Assembly (NCBI GenBank): GCA_014337915.1
Contig: QUBU01000014.1
Coordinates: 1 to 64,000 of the forward strand
Length of the DNA stretch: 64,000 bases
Direction: 5' to 3'
Source: Gammaproteobacteria bacterium
Lineage (GTDB): Bacteria; Pseudomonadota; Gammaproteobacteria; Steroidobacterales; GCA-2729495
Below are positions 50,568-59,352 of this stretch, in pieces. The first letter of the stretch is position 1, and the number at the start of each line of letters is the position of its first letter. The notes beneath the pieces are model-generated. The model saw only the letters and a program-made list of their open reading frames with translations, searched no databases and was not told the origin of the DNA. The position numbers and the translations under genes are program-made.

Positions 50568-51914
50568 ATGACCACTCCAGCGGCAGGACACGACGTTGCG
50601 GATCTTCAGGCCCGCGTGGCCGAGGTACTCGCCCTGGCGCGGCGCCTCGGGGCCTCGCAGGCCGAGGCCAGCGCCAGCTTCGGCACCGGCCTGTCGGTGA
50701 CGGTGCGCATGCGCTCGGTGGAAACGCTCGAGTACCAGCGCGACCAGGGCATCGGCGTCACCCTGTACTTCGGCCAGCGCAAAGGCAGCGCCAGCACCTC
50801 GGACCTGCGCCCGGCCGCCATCGAGGAAAGCGTGCGCAAGGCGGCGAGCCTGGCGCGCTACGCTGCCGAGGACGCCTGCGCGGGCCTCGCCGAGCCCGAG
50901 CGGCTGGCGCGCGAGATCCCCGACCTCGACCTCTGGCATCCCTGGTCGCTGGATGCGGATGCGGCCATCGATCTCGCCATGCGCTGCGAGGCCGCGGCGC
51001 TGGATCACGACCCGCGCATCACCAATTCCGAGGGCGCCGCCGTTGGCAGCCATGATGGCGCGCGCGCCTATGGCAACAGCCACGGCTTCCTCGCCGGCTA
51101 CCGCGAGACCAGCCACAGCCTGTCCTGTGCGGTGCTCGCCAGCCAGGGCCAGCAGATGGAGCGCGACTTCGAGTTCACCGCCGCGCGCGATCCGGTGGAG
51201 CTGGCGGCGGCAAGGGTGGTCGGCCGTGAGGCCGCCAGCCGCGCGCTCGCGCGCCTCGGGGCGGTGAAGCTCGATACCCGCAACGCACCGGTGCTCTACC
51301 CGGCACGCCTGGCCCGTGGGCTGGTCGGCCACCTGGTCGGCGCGCTGAGCGGTGCTGCGCTCTACCGCCGCGCCTCGTTCCTGCTCGACAGCCTCGGCAC
51401 GCGGGTGCTGGCGCCGCATTTGAGCATCGACGAGCGACCGCATCTGCCCAGGGGCCTGGCGAGTGCGCCCTTCGACGACGAGGGCGTGGCGACCGTCGAC
51501 CGCCGCCTGGTCGATGCCGGGGTGATCCAGGGCTACGTGCTCGGCAGCTATTCGGCGCGCAAGCTCGGCATGGCCAGCACCGGCAACGCCGGTGGTACGC
51601 ACAACCTGCTGGTGTCGAGCAGTGCGGGTGCACCGACCTTCGACGAACTGCTGGCCGAACTCGGCACCGGCTTCCTGGTGACCGAGCTGATGGGCAGCGG
51701 CGTCAATCCCGTGACCGGCGACTACTCGCGCGGCGCCACCGGCTTCTGGGTGGAGGGCGGCGTGATCCGTTTCCCGGTGAGCGAGGTCACCATCGCCGGC
51801 AATCTGCGCGACATGTACCGCGACATCGTCGCCGTCGGCGGCGACGTAGATGTGCGCGGCGGCATCCGCAGCGGCTCGATCCTGGTGCGCGAGATGACCA
51901 TCGCCGGCAGCTAG
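50568..51914 (+). CDS. pmbA: metalloprotease subunit TldE (PmbA)
   Basis: 448 residues (E. coli 450). Non-catalytic partner of TldD; lacks the HExxxH motif. TLYFGQRKGSASTSDL, DPRITNSEGAAVG and the C-terminal GYVLGSYSARKLGMASTGNA and GVNPVTGDYSRGATGFWVEG are conserved. ATG at 50568 follows the purE divergent region. It converges on rbn with only 7 bp between the stops. Confidence 0.95.
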   Translation: MTTPAAGHDVADLQARVAEVLALARRLGASQAEASASFGTGLSVTVRMRSVETLEYQRDQGIGVTLYFGQRKGSASTSDLRPAAIEESVRKAASLARYAAEDACAGLAEPERLAREIPDLDLWHPWSLDADAAIDLAMRCEAAALDHDPRITNSEGAAVGSHDGARAYGNSHGFLAGYRETSHSLSCAVLASQGQQMERDFEFTAARDPVELAAARVVGREAASRALARLGAVKLDTRNAPVLYPARLARGLVGHLVGALSGAALYRRASFLLDSLGTRVLAPHLSIDERPHLPRGLASAPFDDEGVATVDRRLVDAGVIQGYVLGSYSARKLGMASTGNAGGTHNLLVSSSAGAPTFDELLAELGTGFLVTELMGSGVNPVTGDYSRGATGFWVEGGVIRFPVSEVTIAGNLRDMYRDIVAVGGDVDVRGGIRSGSILVREMTIAGS

Positions 51915-51924
51915 CCGGCAGCTA
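51903..51924 (+). repeat. 11-bp tandem duplication across two stop codons
   Basis: GCCGGCAGCTA occurs twice in tandem (51903-51913, 51914-51924), followed by GCCGGCGAT. The first copy ends in the pmbA TAG and the second contains the rbn stop on the other strand. It is a local duplication at a tight convergent junction. Confidence 0.7.
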
Positions 51925-53223
51925 GCCGGCGATATCCGCGAGGTCTGCCAGGCTGCGGCCGCGCAGTGTATCGGCGAGCGTCGCGTCCAGCCGGGCGCCG
52001 AGGTCAGCCACCGCCGCTGGCCAGCGGATTTCCCCGCCGATGTCCGCGGACGCCGGATGGCGCACCGCCTGCATGATCTCGCGCAGCTGTATGGCAGCCG
52101 GCTCGCGTTGCGGCAGCAGCGCTTCGCCGGCGGTGCGCGCCAGCAGTCCTGCGGCTTCCAGGCGCGCGATCACCGGCGCCAGTGCCAGCCCGGGCAGGCC
52201 GGTCTGCGCGGCGATGTCCGCGGGCCGCAACGGTGCCGCGCCGGCGCGGAAGGCGCGGGCCACCAGCAGCATCACCGCCAGCGCGGCGGCTTCCATCTGC
52301 GCGGTGCCGGTCACCGCGCGGCGGAAGCCCACCCGCAGGTATTCCGGCCACTGCACGTAGAAGGCGAACTGGGCGCCGACCAGCAGGATCAGCCAGGACA
52401 GGTACAGCCAGAACAGCGCACTGATGACGATCGCGAAGCTGGCGTAGATGGTGATGGTTGCCGCGGCGTTGACCACGAAGGCGGCGAACAGCACGCCGGT
52501 GCCGACCCAGAGCACGCCGCCGAGCAGCCCGCCGGCCAGCGCGGCATGCAGGCGCACGCTGGTGTTGGGCACGAACCAGTACACCAGCGAGAAGCCGATG
52601 CAGACCAGGGCATAGGGCAGGATCGCGGCGGGCAGGCCAACCAGCGCCCCGACCGGCGAGCCGCCGAGCGCCTGCACCAGAGTATTGCTGCGCAGGCCGG
52701 CGATGATCGCCATGGCGGTGACCATCACCACCGGACCCACCAGGATCACCGACAGGTACTCGGTCAGGCGCCGGCCGAGGCTGCGCGGCTGCTCCACGCG
52801 CCAGATGCGGTTGAAGCTGACTTCCATCTGCCCAGCCATGGACAGCGCCGTGATGAACAGGAACAGCAGGCCGACCCCGGCCAGCACGCTGCCCTGGGCG
52901 TTGTCGACGAAGGCGATGACCCGGGCGGTCAGCTCCGTGCCGCGCGCGCCCAGGGGCTCGAGGAAACCGAACAGCAGCGGCTCGAGCTGGTGGTGGAAGC
53001 CGAAGGCCTTGACGACCGAGAAGCTTACCGCCAGCAGCGGCACCATGGAGAGCAGCGTGACGTACACCAGCCCCATGGCGTGCAGCGTCAGCGGGCCGGC
53101 CACTACGTCGCGCAGCAGCGCGTAGCTGCAGCGGACCAGCAGCAGCCCGGCGCGTGGCAGCGCAGGCAATGTCGCCCACCGCGGGTGCCAGAGCCAGCCC
53201 TCGATGCGTCCGCTGAGGTTCAC
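51922..53223 (-). CDS. YihY/Rbn family inner-membrane protein
   Basis: 433 residues. About six TM helices in residues 45-290 with the family segment HAMGLVYVTLLSMVPLLAVS and WRVEQPRSLGRRLTEYLSVI. The last 140 residues are soluble and look like a winged helix (RPADIAAQTGLPGLALAPVIARLEAAGLL), found in the longer YihY proteins. Once called RNase BN, but that assignment was withdrawn for E. coli YihY. It is 58 bp downstream of purC on the same strand. Confidence 0.88.
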   Translation of the reverse strand: MNLSGRIEGWLWHPRWATLPALPRAGLLLVRCSYALLRDVVAGPLTLHAMGLVYVTLLSMVPLLAVSFSVVKAFGFHHQLEPLLFGFLEPLGARGTELTARVIAFVDNAQGSVLAGVGLLFLFITALSMAGQMEVSFNRIWRVEQPRSLGRRLTEYLSVILVGPVVMVTAMAIIAGLRSNTLVQALGGSPVGALVGLPAAILPYALVCIGFSLVYWFVPNTSVRLHAALAGGLLGGVLWVGTGVLFAAFVVNAAATITIYASFAIVISALFWLYLSWLILLVGAQFAFYVQWPEYLRVGFRRAVTGTAQMEAAALAVMLLVARAFRAGAAPLRPADIAAQTGLPGLALAPVIARLEAAGLLARTAGEALLPQREPAAIQLREIMQAVRHPASADIGGEIRWPAAVADLGARLDATLADTLRGRSLADLADIAG

Positions 53224-53281
53224 GCCCGCGTCGATCCTGTGGCGCCGGATACCCTGGAGGAATCCCCGCTGGCGCCGGCGC

Positions 53282-54193
53282 TCAGCCCGGCCGCGTCAGC
53301 AGCTCCAGCGCCTGGCGGTATTTCGCGGTGGTGTGGCGGATGACTTCGGCCGGCAGCGCCGGGCCGGGTGCCTTCTTGCCCCAGTCGAGGGTCTCGAGGT
53401 AATCGCGCACGTACTGCTTGTCGAAGCTCGGCGGGCTGATGCCGGTGCGGTATTCGGCTGCCGGCCAGAAGCGCGAGGAATCCGGCGTCAGCACCTCGTC
53501 GATCAGGTAGAGCTTGCCGGCGGCATCCAGCCCGAATTCGAACTTGGTATCGGCGATGATGATGCCGCGGCCGCGCGCGTACTCCGCACCGCGGCGGTAG
53601 ATCTCGATGGCGAGGTCGCGGACCTTGCGCGCCAGCCCGGCGCCGACCAGCTTCTCCATTTCCGCGAAGCTGATGTTCTCGTCGTGCTGGCCGATCTCCG
53701 CCTTGGTCGCCGGGGTGAAGATCGGTTCGGGCAGCTGCGCCGCCATGGGCAGGCCCTGCGGCAGCGGGATGCCGCAGACCGCGCCCGTCGCCTGGTAGTC
53801 CTTCCAGCCGGAGCCGATCAGGTAGCCGCGCACCACGGCTTCTACGGGCAGCGGCTTCAGCCGGCGCACGACGATGGCGCGGCGCGCGACCAGTGCGCGT
53901 TCCGCCGGGTCCTGCACCACGTCCTCCGGCCGGCGGCCGGTGAGGTGGTTCGGCACCACCGCGCGCATGCGCTCGAACCAGAAGTTCGACAGCTGGGTCA
54001 GCACCTCGCCCTTGCCCGGGATAGGCGTGGGCAGCACCACGTCAAAGGCCGAGAGCCGGTCGCTGGTGACGATCAGCAGCTGGTCGGCATCGACCTCGTA
54101 GATGTCGCGCACCTTGCCCTGGCTGATGCGCTTCAGGCCGGTCAGGTTCGATTCGAACAACGCGGTTTCAGCAGCCGCCACGCTCATGTGCAA
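53282..54193 (-). CDS. purC: SAICAR synthase
   Basis: 303 residues, the longer PurC type. Condenses CAIR with aspartate in purine synthesis. [20 protein letters not shown] (about residues 26-45), [18 protein letters not shown] and [12 protein letters not shown] with [14 protein letters not shown] are active-site blocks. An ATG two codons in (54187) is an alternative start. TACAAT at 54223-54228 (minus) is a candidate -10. purE is also in the window but not adjacent. Confidence 0.95.
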   Translation of the reverse strand: MHMSVAAAETALFESNLTGLKRISQGKVRDIYEVDADQLLIVTSDRLSAFDVVLPTPIPGKGEVLTQLSNFWFERMRAVVPNHLTGRRPEDVVQDPAERALVARRAIVVRRLKPLPVEAVVRGYLIGSGWKDYQATGAVCGIPLPQGLPMAAQLPEPIFTPATKAEIGQHDENISFAEMEKLVGAGLARKVRDLAIEIYRRGAEYARGRGIIIADTKFEFGLDAAGKLYLIDEVLTPDSSRFWPAAEYRTGISPPSFDKQYVRDYLETLDWGKKAPGPALPAEVIRHTTAKYRQALELLTRPG

Positions 54194-54292
54194 TTTCCGT
54201 CCAGTCCTGCAGCAGGCCCGCTATTGTATGCCGGTGCCGCGGGCCGGGTAACCCGGTGGACGGGCACCCTCGGCACTGCGGACGGACGCTGG

Positions 54293-55111
54293 ATGGCCTG
54301 GATCGGAAAACTTGCTGGCGGCCTGCTCGGCTATCTGGTGGCACGGGTGCCCGGCGCCATCGTCGGCGTCATCCTCGGCCACCAGTTCGACCGCGGGCTG
54401 CGGCTGCGCCCGCGCGTGGTCGGCACGGCAGCCGACCGGCAACGGGTGTTCTTCGAGAGCACCTTCATCGTCATGGGACACCTCGCCAAGGTCGATGGCC
54501 GGGTCTCGGAGGCGGAGATCGGCGCGGCCCGCGGCGTCATGCAGCGCATGCGCCTCGATGAACGCCAGCGCCAGCTCGCCATCCAGTTGTTCAATACCGG
54601 CAAGCAGCAGGATTTCCCGGTCGATGGCCAGGTGGCGCGGCTGCGCGAGTACTGTGGCAGCGAGCCGCAGTTGCTGCAGCTGTTCCTGGAGATCCAGGTC
54701 GACGTCGCGCTCGCCACCGGCGAGATCAGCGCCCCGGAGCGCGTGCTGCTCGGGCGCATCGCCGCGGGACTGGGCTTTGGCGCGCTGGCGCTCGCGCAGA
54801 TCGAGACCCTGTTGCGGCTGCGGCGTGGCCAGCCTGGCGGCCAGGGCTTTGGCCAGGGATACAGCCAGGGCCAGGGCCGCGAGCCGCCGCGGGCCGACAG
54901 CCTGGCGAAGGCTTACCAGGTGCTCGGCGTGCCCGCCAGCGCCAGCGACCGCGACGTCAAGACCGCCTACCGGCGGCTGATGAACCAGCACCATCCCGAC
55001 AAGCAGGCGGCGCGCGGCCTGCCCGACTCGATGCGCGCGATCGCCGAGGAGCGCACGCGCGAGATCCGTGCCGCCTACGATGCGGTGCGCGAGCACCGGG
55101 GCTTCCGCTAG
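54293..55111 (+). CDS. djlA: co-chaperone DjlA
   Basis: 272 residues (E. coli 271), ATG at 54293. An N-terminal TM segment with glycine-rich GGLLGYLVARVPGAIVGVIL, a TerB-like middle domain (FIVMGHLAKVDGRVSEAEI), a Gly/Gln linker (about residues 183-200) and a C-terminal J domain with HHPDK (HPD motif) stimulating DnaK. Divergent from purC. Confidence 0.94.
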   Translation: MAWIGKLAGGLLGYLVARVPGAIVGVILGHQFDRGLRLRPRVVGTAADRQRVFFESTFIVMGHLAKVDGRVSEAEIGAARGVMQRMRLDERQRQLAIQLFNTGKQQDFPVDGQVARLREYCGSEPQLLQLFLEIQVDVALATGEISAPERVLLGRIAAGLGFGALALAQIETLLRLRRGQPGGQGFGQGYSQGQGREPPRADSLAKAYQVLGVPASASDRDVKTAYRRLMNQHHPDKQAARGLPDSMRAIAEERTREIRAAYDAVREHRGFR

Positions 55112-55153
55112 GCCCGTGCTACCATCGCCGCGAATCACCCGCAGGAGGCCATC

Positions 55154-55831
55154 GTGGCCCGCAATCCCCCGCTGATCGCTCCATCCATCCTTTCGGCGGA
55201 TTTCGCCCGTCTCGGCGATGAGGTCGCTGCGGTGCTCGCCGCCGGCGCGGACCAGATCCACTTCGACGTCATGGACAACCACTACGTGCCGAACCTGACC
55301 ATCGGCCCGCTGGTGTGCGCGGCGCTGCGCAAGCATGGTGTCAGCGCCCCGATCGACGTGCACCTGATGACGCGGCCTGTGGATCGGCTGGTGGAGGATT
55401 TCGCCGCGGCCGGGGCCAGCTGGATCAGCTTCCATCCGGAAGCCAGCGACCACGTCGATCGCAGCATCGAGCTGATCCGCAGGCTGGGCTGCAAGGCCGG
55501 CCTGGTGCTGAACCCGGCTACCCCGCTCGGCTGGCTCGATTACACGCTGGAGAAGCTCGACTTCGTGCTGGTGATGTCGGTGAACCCGGGCTTCGGCGGC
55601 CAGTCGTTCATCCATTCCGCGCTGCCCAAGCTGCGCCAGGTGCGCAAGCGCATCGACGCGCTCGGGCGCGACATCCGCCTGGAGGTGGACGGCGGCATCA
55701 AGGTGGACAACATCCGCGCCGCAGCGGAGGCGGGGGCCGACACCTTCGTGGCCGGATCGGCGATCTTCGGCAGCGCGGATTACGCCGCGACCATCCGCGA
55801 CCTGCGCAAGGAAGTGGCGGCCGCCACCTGA
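55154..55831 (+). CDS. rpe: ribulose-phosphate 3-epimerase
   Basis: 225 residues, GTG start with CAGGAGG just upstream. TIM-barrel enzyme of the pentose phosphate pathway. [31 protein letters not shown] (metal His/Asp), [17 protein letters not shown] and LEVDGGIK are all present. rpiA, acting on the same substrate, lies 3.6 kb downstream on the other strand. Confidence 0.96.
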   Translation: MARNPPLIAPSILSADFARLGDEVAAVLAAGADQIHFDVMDNHYVPNLTIGPLVCAALRKHGVSAPIDVHLMTRPVDRLVEDFAAAGASWISFHPEASDHVDRSIELIRRLGCKAGLVLNPATPLGWLDYTLEKLDFVLVMSVNPGFGGQSFIHSALPKLRQVRKRIDALGRDIRLEVDGGIKVDNIRAAAEAGADTFVAGSAIFGSADYAATIRDLRKEVAAAT

Positions 55832-55859
55832 GGGCGGCGGCCGCCGCTGTCAGGGACGC

Positions 55860-56564
55860 CTACTGGCCGTTCGCTGCGGCCGGTGCCGGGGCCGGCGTGG
55901 CGGGCACGGCACGGATCTTCGGTTGCGGGCGCACGTTGTAGACGACGATGGTCTTGCCGCTGGCCGAGACCAGCCCTTCGTCCTCCAGCACCTTCAGCAC
56001 CCGGCCCGCCATCTCGCGCGAGCAACCCACCAGGCGCGAGAGCTCCTGGCGGCTGACCTTGATCTGCATGCCCTGCGGGTGGGTCATGGCATCGGGCTCG
56101 TTGCACAGGTCGCGGATCGCGTGGGCGACGCGGCCGGTGACATCGACGAAGGCGAGGTCGGAGAGCTTGCGGTTGGTACGTGTCAGGCGCGTGGCCATCT
56201 GCGTGGCGAGCTCGAAGACCAGACCCGGGCTCTCGCTGGCGATCTGGCGAAAGCGCGGATAGGTCATTTCGGCGATCTCGGAGGAGACCCGCGTGCGCAC
56301 CCAGGCGCTGCGGCTCGGCTGCTCGTTGAACAGGCCCATTTCACCGAAGAACTGGCCCTTGTTGAGGTAGGCCAGCACCATCTCGTTGCCATCCTCGTCC
56401 TCGATCATCACTTCGACCGAGCCGTCGATGATGTAGTAGAGCGTGTCGGGCAGGTCGCCCGCGTGGATCATCACCGTCTTGCCCGGTACCGTGCGCACAC
56501 GGCAGTAGGTCAGGAACCGGTTGATGGCCGGGATGTCGCTTAGCATTTTTCCGTTGGCAGCCAT
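55860..56564 (-). CDS. crp: cAMP receptor protein-type regulator
   Basis: 234 residues from the ATG at 56564, behind GAGGGGAGGG; the upstream open frame is ignored. Cyclic-nucleotide domain (about residues 15-130) with GEMGLFNEQPSRSAWVR: the Glu and Arg-Ser that hold cAMP in E. coli CRP are kept. In the C-helix the T127-S128 pair reads Thr-Asn, so ligand specificity may differ. The HTH (VSRQELSRLVGCSREMAGRV) keeps Arg-Glu...Arg, which read TGTGA half sites. The C-terminus has an extra Pro/Ala tail of about 20 residues. Confidence 0.94.
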   Translation of the reverse strand: MAANGKMLSDIPAINRFLTYCRVRTVPGKTVMIHAGDLPDTLYYIIDGSVEVMIEDEDGNEMVLAYLNKGQFFGEMGLFNEQPSRSAWVRTRVSSEIAEMTYPRFRQIASESPGLVFELATQMATRLTRTNRKLSDLAFVDVTGRVAHAIRDLCNEPDAMTHPQGMQIKVSRQELSRLVGCSREMAGRVLKVLEDEGLVSASGKTIVVYNVRPQPKIRAVPATPAPAPAAANGQ

Positions 56565-56657
56565 TGGCTCACCCTCCCCTCGAGACAAACAACAACACAG
56601 ATCGAATCTACACTCGCCACGAGACGCAGGGCATGGCGATATGTTCAATAGGCAGGC

Positions 56658-56689
56658 AGTGTACGGGTTGCCGGCCGGAAGTATGTCAA
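56658..56689 (-). promoter_or_regulatory. candidate crp promoter
   Basis: On the minus strand TTGACA (56689-56684) and TACACT (56663-56658) are separated by 20 bp, longer than the ideal 17, as often seen in activator-dependent promoters. The start would be near 56651, giving a leader of about 87 nt. Confidence 0.45.
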
Positions 56690-56704
56690 GCCGTCTTGCG
56701 GATT

Positions 56705-56720
56705 TGTGAGGGCGGTCACA
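56705..56720. promoter_or_regulatory. CRP-type operator, perfect core
   Basis: TGTGAGGGCGGTCACA is the exact TGTGA-N6-TCACA CRP consensus. Its centre (56712.5) is about 61 bp upstream of the predicted crp start, the class I position. The crp gene is the only gene downstream on that strand, so autoregulation is likely. Confidence 0.7.
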
Positions 56721-56754
56721 GGGATGCGCATCGCAGGGCCTGCGGGCGGCCAGG

Positions 56755-56776
56755 GAACGTGAACGCCGTCACGTTC
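56755..56776. promoter_or_regulatory. second CRP-like palindrome
   Basis: GAACGTGA and TCACGTTC flank ACGCCG, giving CGTGA-N6-TCACG at 56758-56773 inside an 8-bp perfect inverted repeat. It is centred 53 bp (five helical turns) from the first site, near the 3' end of coq7. Confidence 0.55.
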
Positions 56777-56814
56777 GCGGCTGCCGGCAGGCGCGGGGGC
56801 ATCGGCGGCGGCGC

Positions 56815-57456
56815 CTAGAAATAGTAGGCGACGGAAGTCATGACCCGGGACGCCAGCCGCATGGCCTGGCGGATCGGGGCCGGTGGTTCGACCCCGCCGC
56901 GGGCCAGCGCGTCCTGGCGATGGGCCTGCTCGTCGGCCCGCATGCGTTCGACGATGCGGCGGCTCGCCTGGTCCTGGCCCGGCAGCCGCTGGAGGTGGCC
57001 GTCGAGATGCTCGCTGACCTGGCGCTCGGTTTCGGCCAGGAAGCCGAGGCTGCGGCGGTCGCCCGCCAGCCCTGCGGCCACGCCGATGGCCAGTGCGCCC
57101 GCATACCAGAAGGGCGCCAGGCGGCTGGTGCCGGCGCCCAGCGCAGCGGCCCGCTCCTGGCACCAGCCGAGGTGCGCGTGTTCCTCGTCGGCGGCCTGTA
57201 GCAGGGCGCTGCGCAGGGCCGCATCCCCGGCCACCAGCGCCTGGCCGCGGTACAGGGCCTGGGCGGCGATTTCGCCGGCATGGTTGACCCGCATGAGCCT
57301 CGCGGCCAGGTCGCGTTCACTGGCGGTGAGCGGTTCCTGCGCGGACGTTGCCTGCGGTCTGGCCCGGCCGGCCGGATGCGCCGCCGCCACGGTGCGCAGT
57401 GCCGCGTCGAACTCGGCGATGCAGCGGTCGATCAGGCCCGGGCGACGCATGTTCAT
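56815..57456 (-). CDS. coq7: 2-polyprenyl-3-methyl-6-methoxy-1,4-benzoquinone hydroxylase
   Basis: 213 residues from ATG at 57456. Di-iron ubiquinone-synthesis hydroxylase, replacing UbiF. Two metal-binding repeats are seen: RVNHAGEIAAQALYRGQ and ADEEHAHLGWCQ, then ETERQVSEHLDGH and MRADEQAHRQDA (Glu and ExxH ligands). Residues 30-45 before the domain are variable. It is followed by the 250-bp crp upstream region on the same strand. Confidence 0.94.
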   Translation of the reverse strand: MNMRRPGLIDRCIAEFDAALRTVAAAHPAGRARPQATSAQEPLTASERDLAARLMRVNHAGEIAAQALYRGQALVAGDAALRSALLQAADEEHAHLGWCQERAAALGAGTSRLAPFWYAGALAIGVAAGLAGDRRSLGFLAETERQVSEHLDGHLQRLPGQDQASRRIVERMRADEQAHRQDALARGGVEPPAPIRQAMRLASRVMTSVAYYF

Positions 57457-57588
57457 CGCCCGAGTATACGCAGGCATCCGGGGCCTGGCGGTATTGCGAT
57501 GCCGCCGCCGCGCGTTTAGAGTGCGCCGCGCGCCGCCTGGCGTGCGCGACCCACCCAGACCACCAGACCCAGCTTCGGGGGATTCCAC

Positions 57589-58320
57589 ATGCACAAGGTA
57601 CCGGTCATCCTGGCGGCACTCGCCTGCCTGGGCAGCGTCCATCCGGCATTTGGCCATGGCGAGAAGGGCAAGGAAGTCCCGCAGGGCTGGTCCGGCAACG
57701 TGGCTGCCGGCTACGTGGCCGTGCGCGGCAACTCGGAGAGCACCACGGCCAACTTCAAGGGCGAGGTGCAGTATGACCAGGACCGCTGGCACCACAGCGC
57801 GCTGGCGACCGCCATGGGGGCCAGCAAGGACAAGGACACCAGCGCCGAGGCCTACAAGGCCCAGCTCAAGACCAAATACGACCTGCGCGAGACCGTCTAC
57901 ACCTTCGGCCTCGGGGAGTGGAACAAGGACCGCTTCAGCTCCTACGACTACCAGATCTTCGAGGTGGCCGGCCTCGGCTGGCGGGTGCTGCGCACCGCGA
58001 CCCAGGAACTGGCCTTGGAGGCTGGTGTCGGCGCCACCCAGTCCAGGTTCGACGATGGCACCGATAACAACGAGATGATCGGCCGGATCGGCATGGACTA
58101 TCACTGGCACCTGAGCGAAAACGCGCTGTTCAGCGAGAAGCTGTCGAGCAGCATCGGCTCGGACAACACCTACTACGAGTCCCTGACGGAGCTGAAGGCC
58201 GGGATCATCGGCAACGTGGCCCTGGTACTGGGTTACCTGGTCAAGCACAACACCGACGTGCTGCCCGGGACCGACAAGACCGACACCCAGACCTCGATTT
58301 CGCTGGAATACAAGTTCTGA
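57589..58320 (+). CDS. DUF481 outer-membrane beta-barrel protein
   Basis: 243 residues. Signal peptide (about 1-22, ending AFG), then amphipathic beta strands: GWSGNVAAGYVAVRGNSEST near the N-terminus is the DUF481 signature, and the last residues SISLEYKF end in the aromatic C-terminus of outer-membrane barrels recognised by BAM. Similar to E. coli YdiY; function unknown. Divergent from coq7 (132 bp). Confidence 0.88.
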   Translation: MHKVPVILAALACLGSVHPAFGHGEKGKEVPQGWSGNVAAGYVAVRGNSESTTANFKGEVQYDQDRWHHSALATAMGASKDKDTSAEAYKAQLKTKYDLRETVYTFGLGEWNKDRFSSYDYQIFEVAGLGWRVLRTATQELALEAGVGATQSRFDDGTDNNEMIGRIGMDYHWHLSENALFSEKLSSSIGSDNTYYESLTELKAGIIGNVALVLGYLVKHNTDVLPGTDKTDTQTSISLEYKF

Positions 58321-58376
58321 GCCTGTCCGGGTGGGGCTCACGGCCCCTCCGGTCGGCCTCCCGGGCCCGGTTGTCG

Positions 58377-58405
58377 TTGAAAACCGGGGGGAGCCCCATT
58401 AAAAT
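58377..58405 (+). promoter_or_regulatory. rplM-rpsI promoter
   Basis: TTGAAA (58377-58382), exactly 17 bp, TAAAAT (58400-58405). The start would be near 58412, about 48 nt before rplM. The -35 lies inside a long imperfect palindrome (GGGGCTC at 58333-58339 against GAGCCCC at 58391-58397) that may also end the DUF481 transcript. Confidence 0.7.
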
Positions 58406-58418
58406 CGCCGCCCTTGCG

Positions 58419-58435
58419 CCCGCGGTCGACGCGGG
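58419..58435 (+). promoter_or_regulatory. hairpin in the rplM leader
   Basis: CCCGCG (58419-58424), loop GTCGA, CGCGGG (58430-58435). It lies in the predicted 5' untranslated region of rplM; E. coli L13 represses its own mRNA through a leader structure. The link here is inference. Confidence 0.4.
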
Positions 58436-58459
58436 TCCCGATACCTTGCAGACAGGCCC

Positions 58460-58888
58460 ATGAGAACAATTTCTGCCAAGCCGGAAGAAGTAAAACGTGG
58501 CTGGTACCTGGTGGACGCCGACGGGCGCACGCTGGGCCGGCTGGCCACCGAGCTCGCGCGGCGGCTGCGCGGCAAGCACAAGCCCATCTACACGCCGCAC
58601 GTGGACACCGGCGACTACATCGTCGTGGTGAATGCCGCGAAGATCCGGGTGACGGGCCAGAAGCTGAAGGACAAGACCTACTACCGCTACACGGGCTATG
58701 TCGGCAACATGAAGACCGAGAGCCTGGAGCACCTGCTGAACCGGGCTCCCGACCGCGTGCTGCGCATCGCCGTCAAGGGCATGCTGCCGAAGAACCGGCT
58801 CGGTGCCGCGATGCTGCGCAAGCTCAAGGTGTTCCCGGGCGCCGAGCACAACCACGCCGCCCAGCAGCCCCAGCCCCTCAAGATCTGA
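58460..58888 (+). CDS. rplM: 50S ribosomal protein L13
   Basis: 142 residues, equal to E. coli. Early 50S assembly protein. [20 protein letters not shown] (about residues 15-34), [18 protein letters not shown] and [20 protein letters not shown] are the standard blocks. Has its own promoter, and rpsI follows after 24 bp. Confidence 0.98.
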   Translation: MRTISAKPEEVKRGWYLVDADGRTLGRLATELARRLRGKHKPIYTPHVDTGDYIVVVNAAKIRVTGQKLKDKTYYRYTGYVGNMKTESLEHLLNRAPDRVLRIAVKGMLPKNRLGAAMLRKLKVFPGAEHNHAAQQPQPLKI

Positions 58889-58912
58889 TCCTGAACGCAG
58901 GTTGAGCAATCC

Positions 58913-59305
58913 ATGGCTACCCAGGCTTTCTACGGCACCGGTCGACGCAAAAGCTCCACGGCGCGGGTCTTCATCCGCCCCGGCAAGGGCTCGATCACCA
59001 TCAACGACCGGCCCCTCGACGAATTCTTCGGCCGCAAGACCGCGCGCATGATCGTGCGCCAGCCGCTGGAACTCACCGAGCTCACCACCCGCTTCGACGT
59101 CGACGTGACGGTCAGCGGCGGCGGCATGACCGGCCAGGCCGGCGCCATCCGCCACGGCCTGACCCGGGCGCTGATGGAGTACGACGGCAGCCTGCGCGGC
59201 TCGCTGCGCCGGGCCGGCTTCGTCACCCGTGATGCCCGCGAGGTCGAGCGCAAGAAGGTCGGCGTCCGCAAGGCCCGCCGCGCCACCCAGTACTCGAAGC
59301 GCTGA
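58913..59305 (+). CDS. rpsI: 30S ribosomal protein S9
   Basis: 130 residues, equal to E. coli. The C-terminal tail ending QYSKR reaches P-site t[23 protein letters not shown] at the start and [20 protein letters not shown] in the middle are diagnostic. Confidence 0.98.
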   Translation: MATQAFYGTGRRKSSTARVFIRPGKGSITINDRPLDEFFGRKTARMIVRQPLELTELTTRFDVDVTVSGGGMTGQAGAIRHGLTRALMEYDGSLRGSLRRAGFVTRDAREVERKKVGVRKARRATQYSKR

Positions 59306-59352
59306 TCGGGGCTGGCGGGATTCAACTCCGCCTGCGATCTGCGCCGGGTCGT

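Noticed and set aside
52057..53343. 428-residue open frame opposite the YihY gene
   Set aside because: Extremely Gln/Arg/His-rich composition typical of antisense frames in GC-rich DNA.
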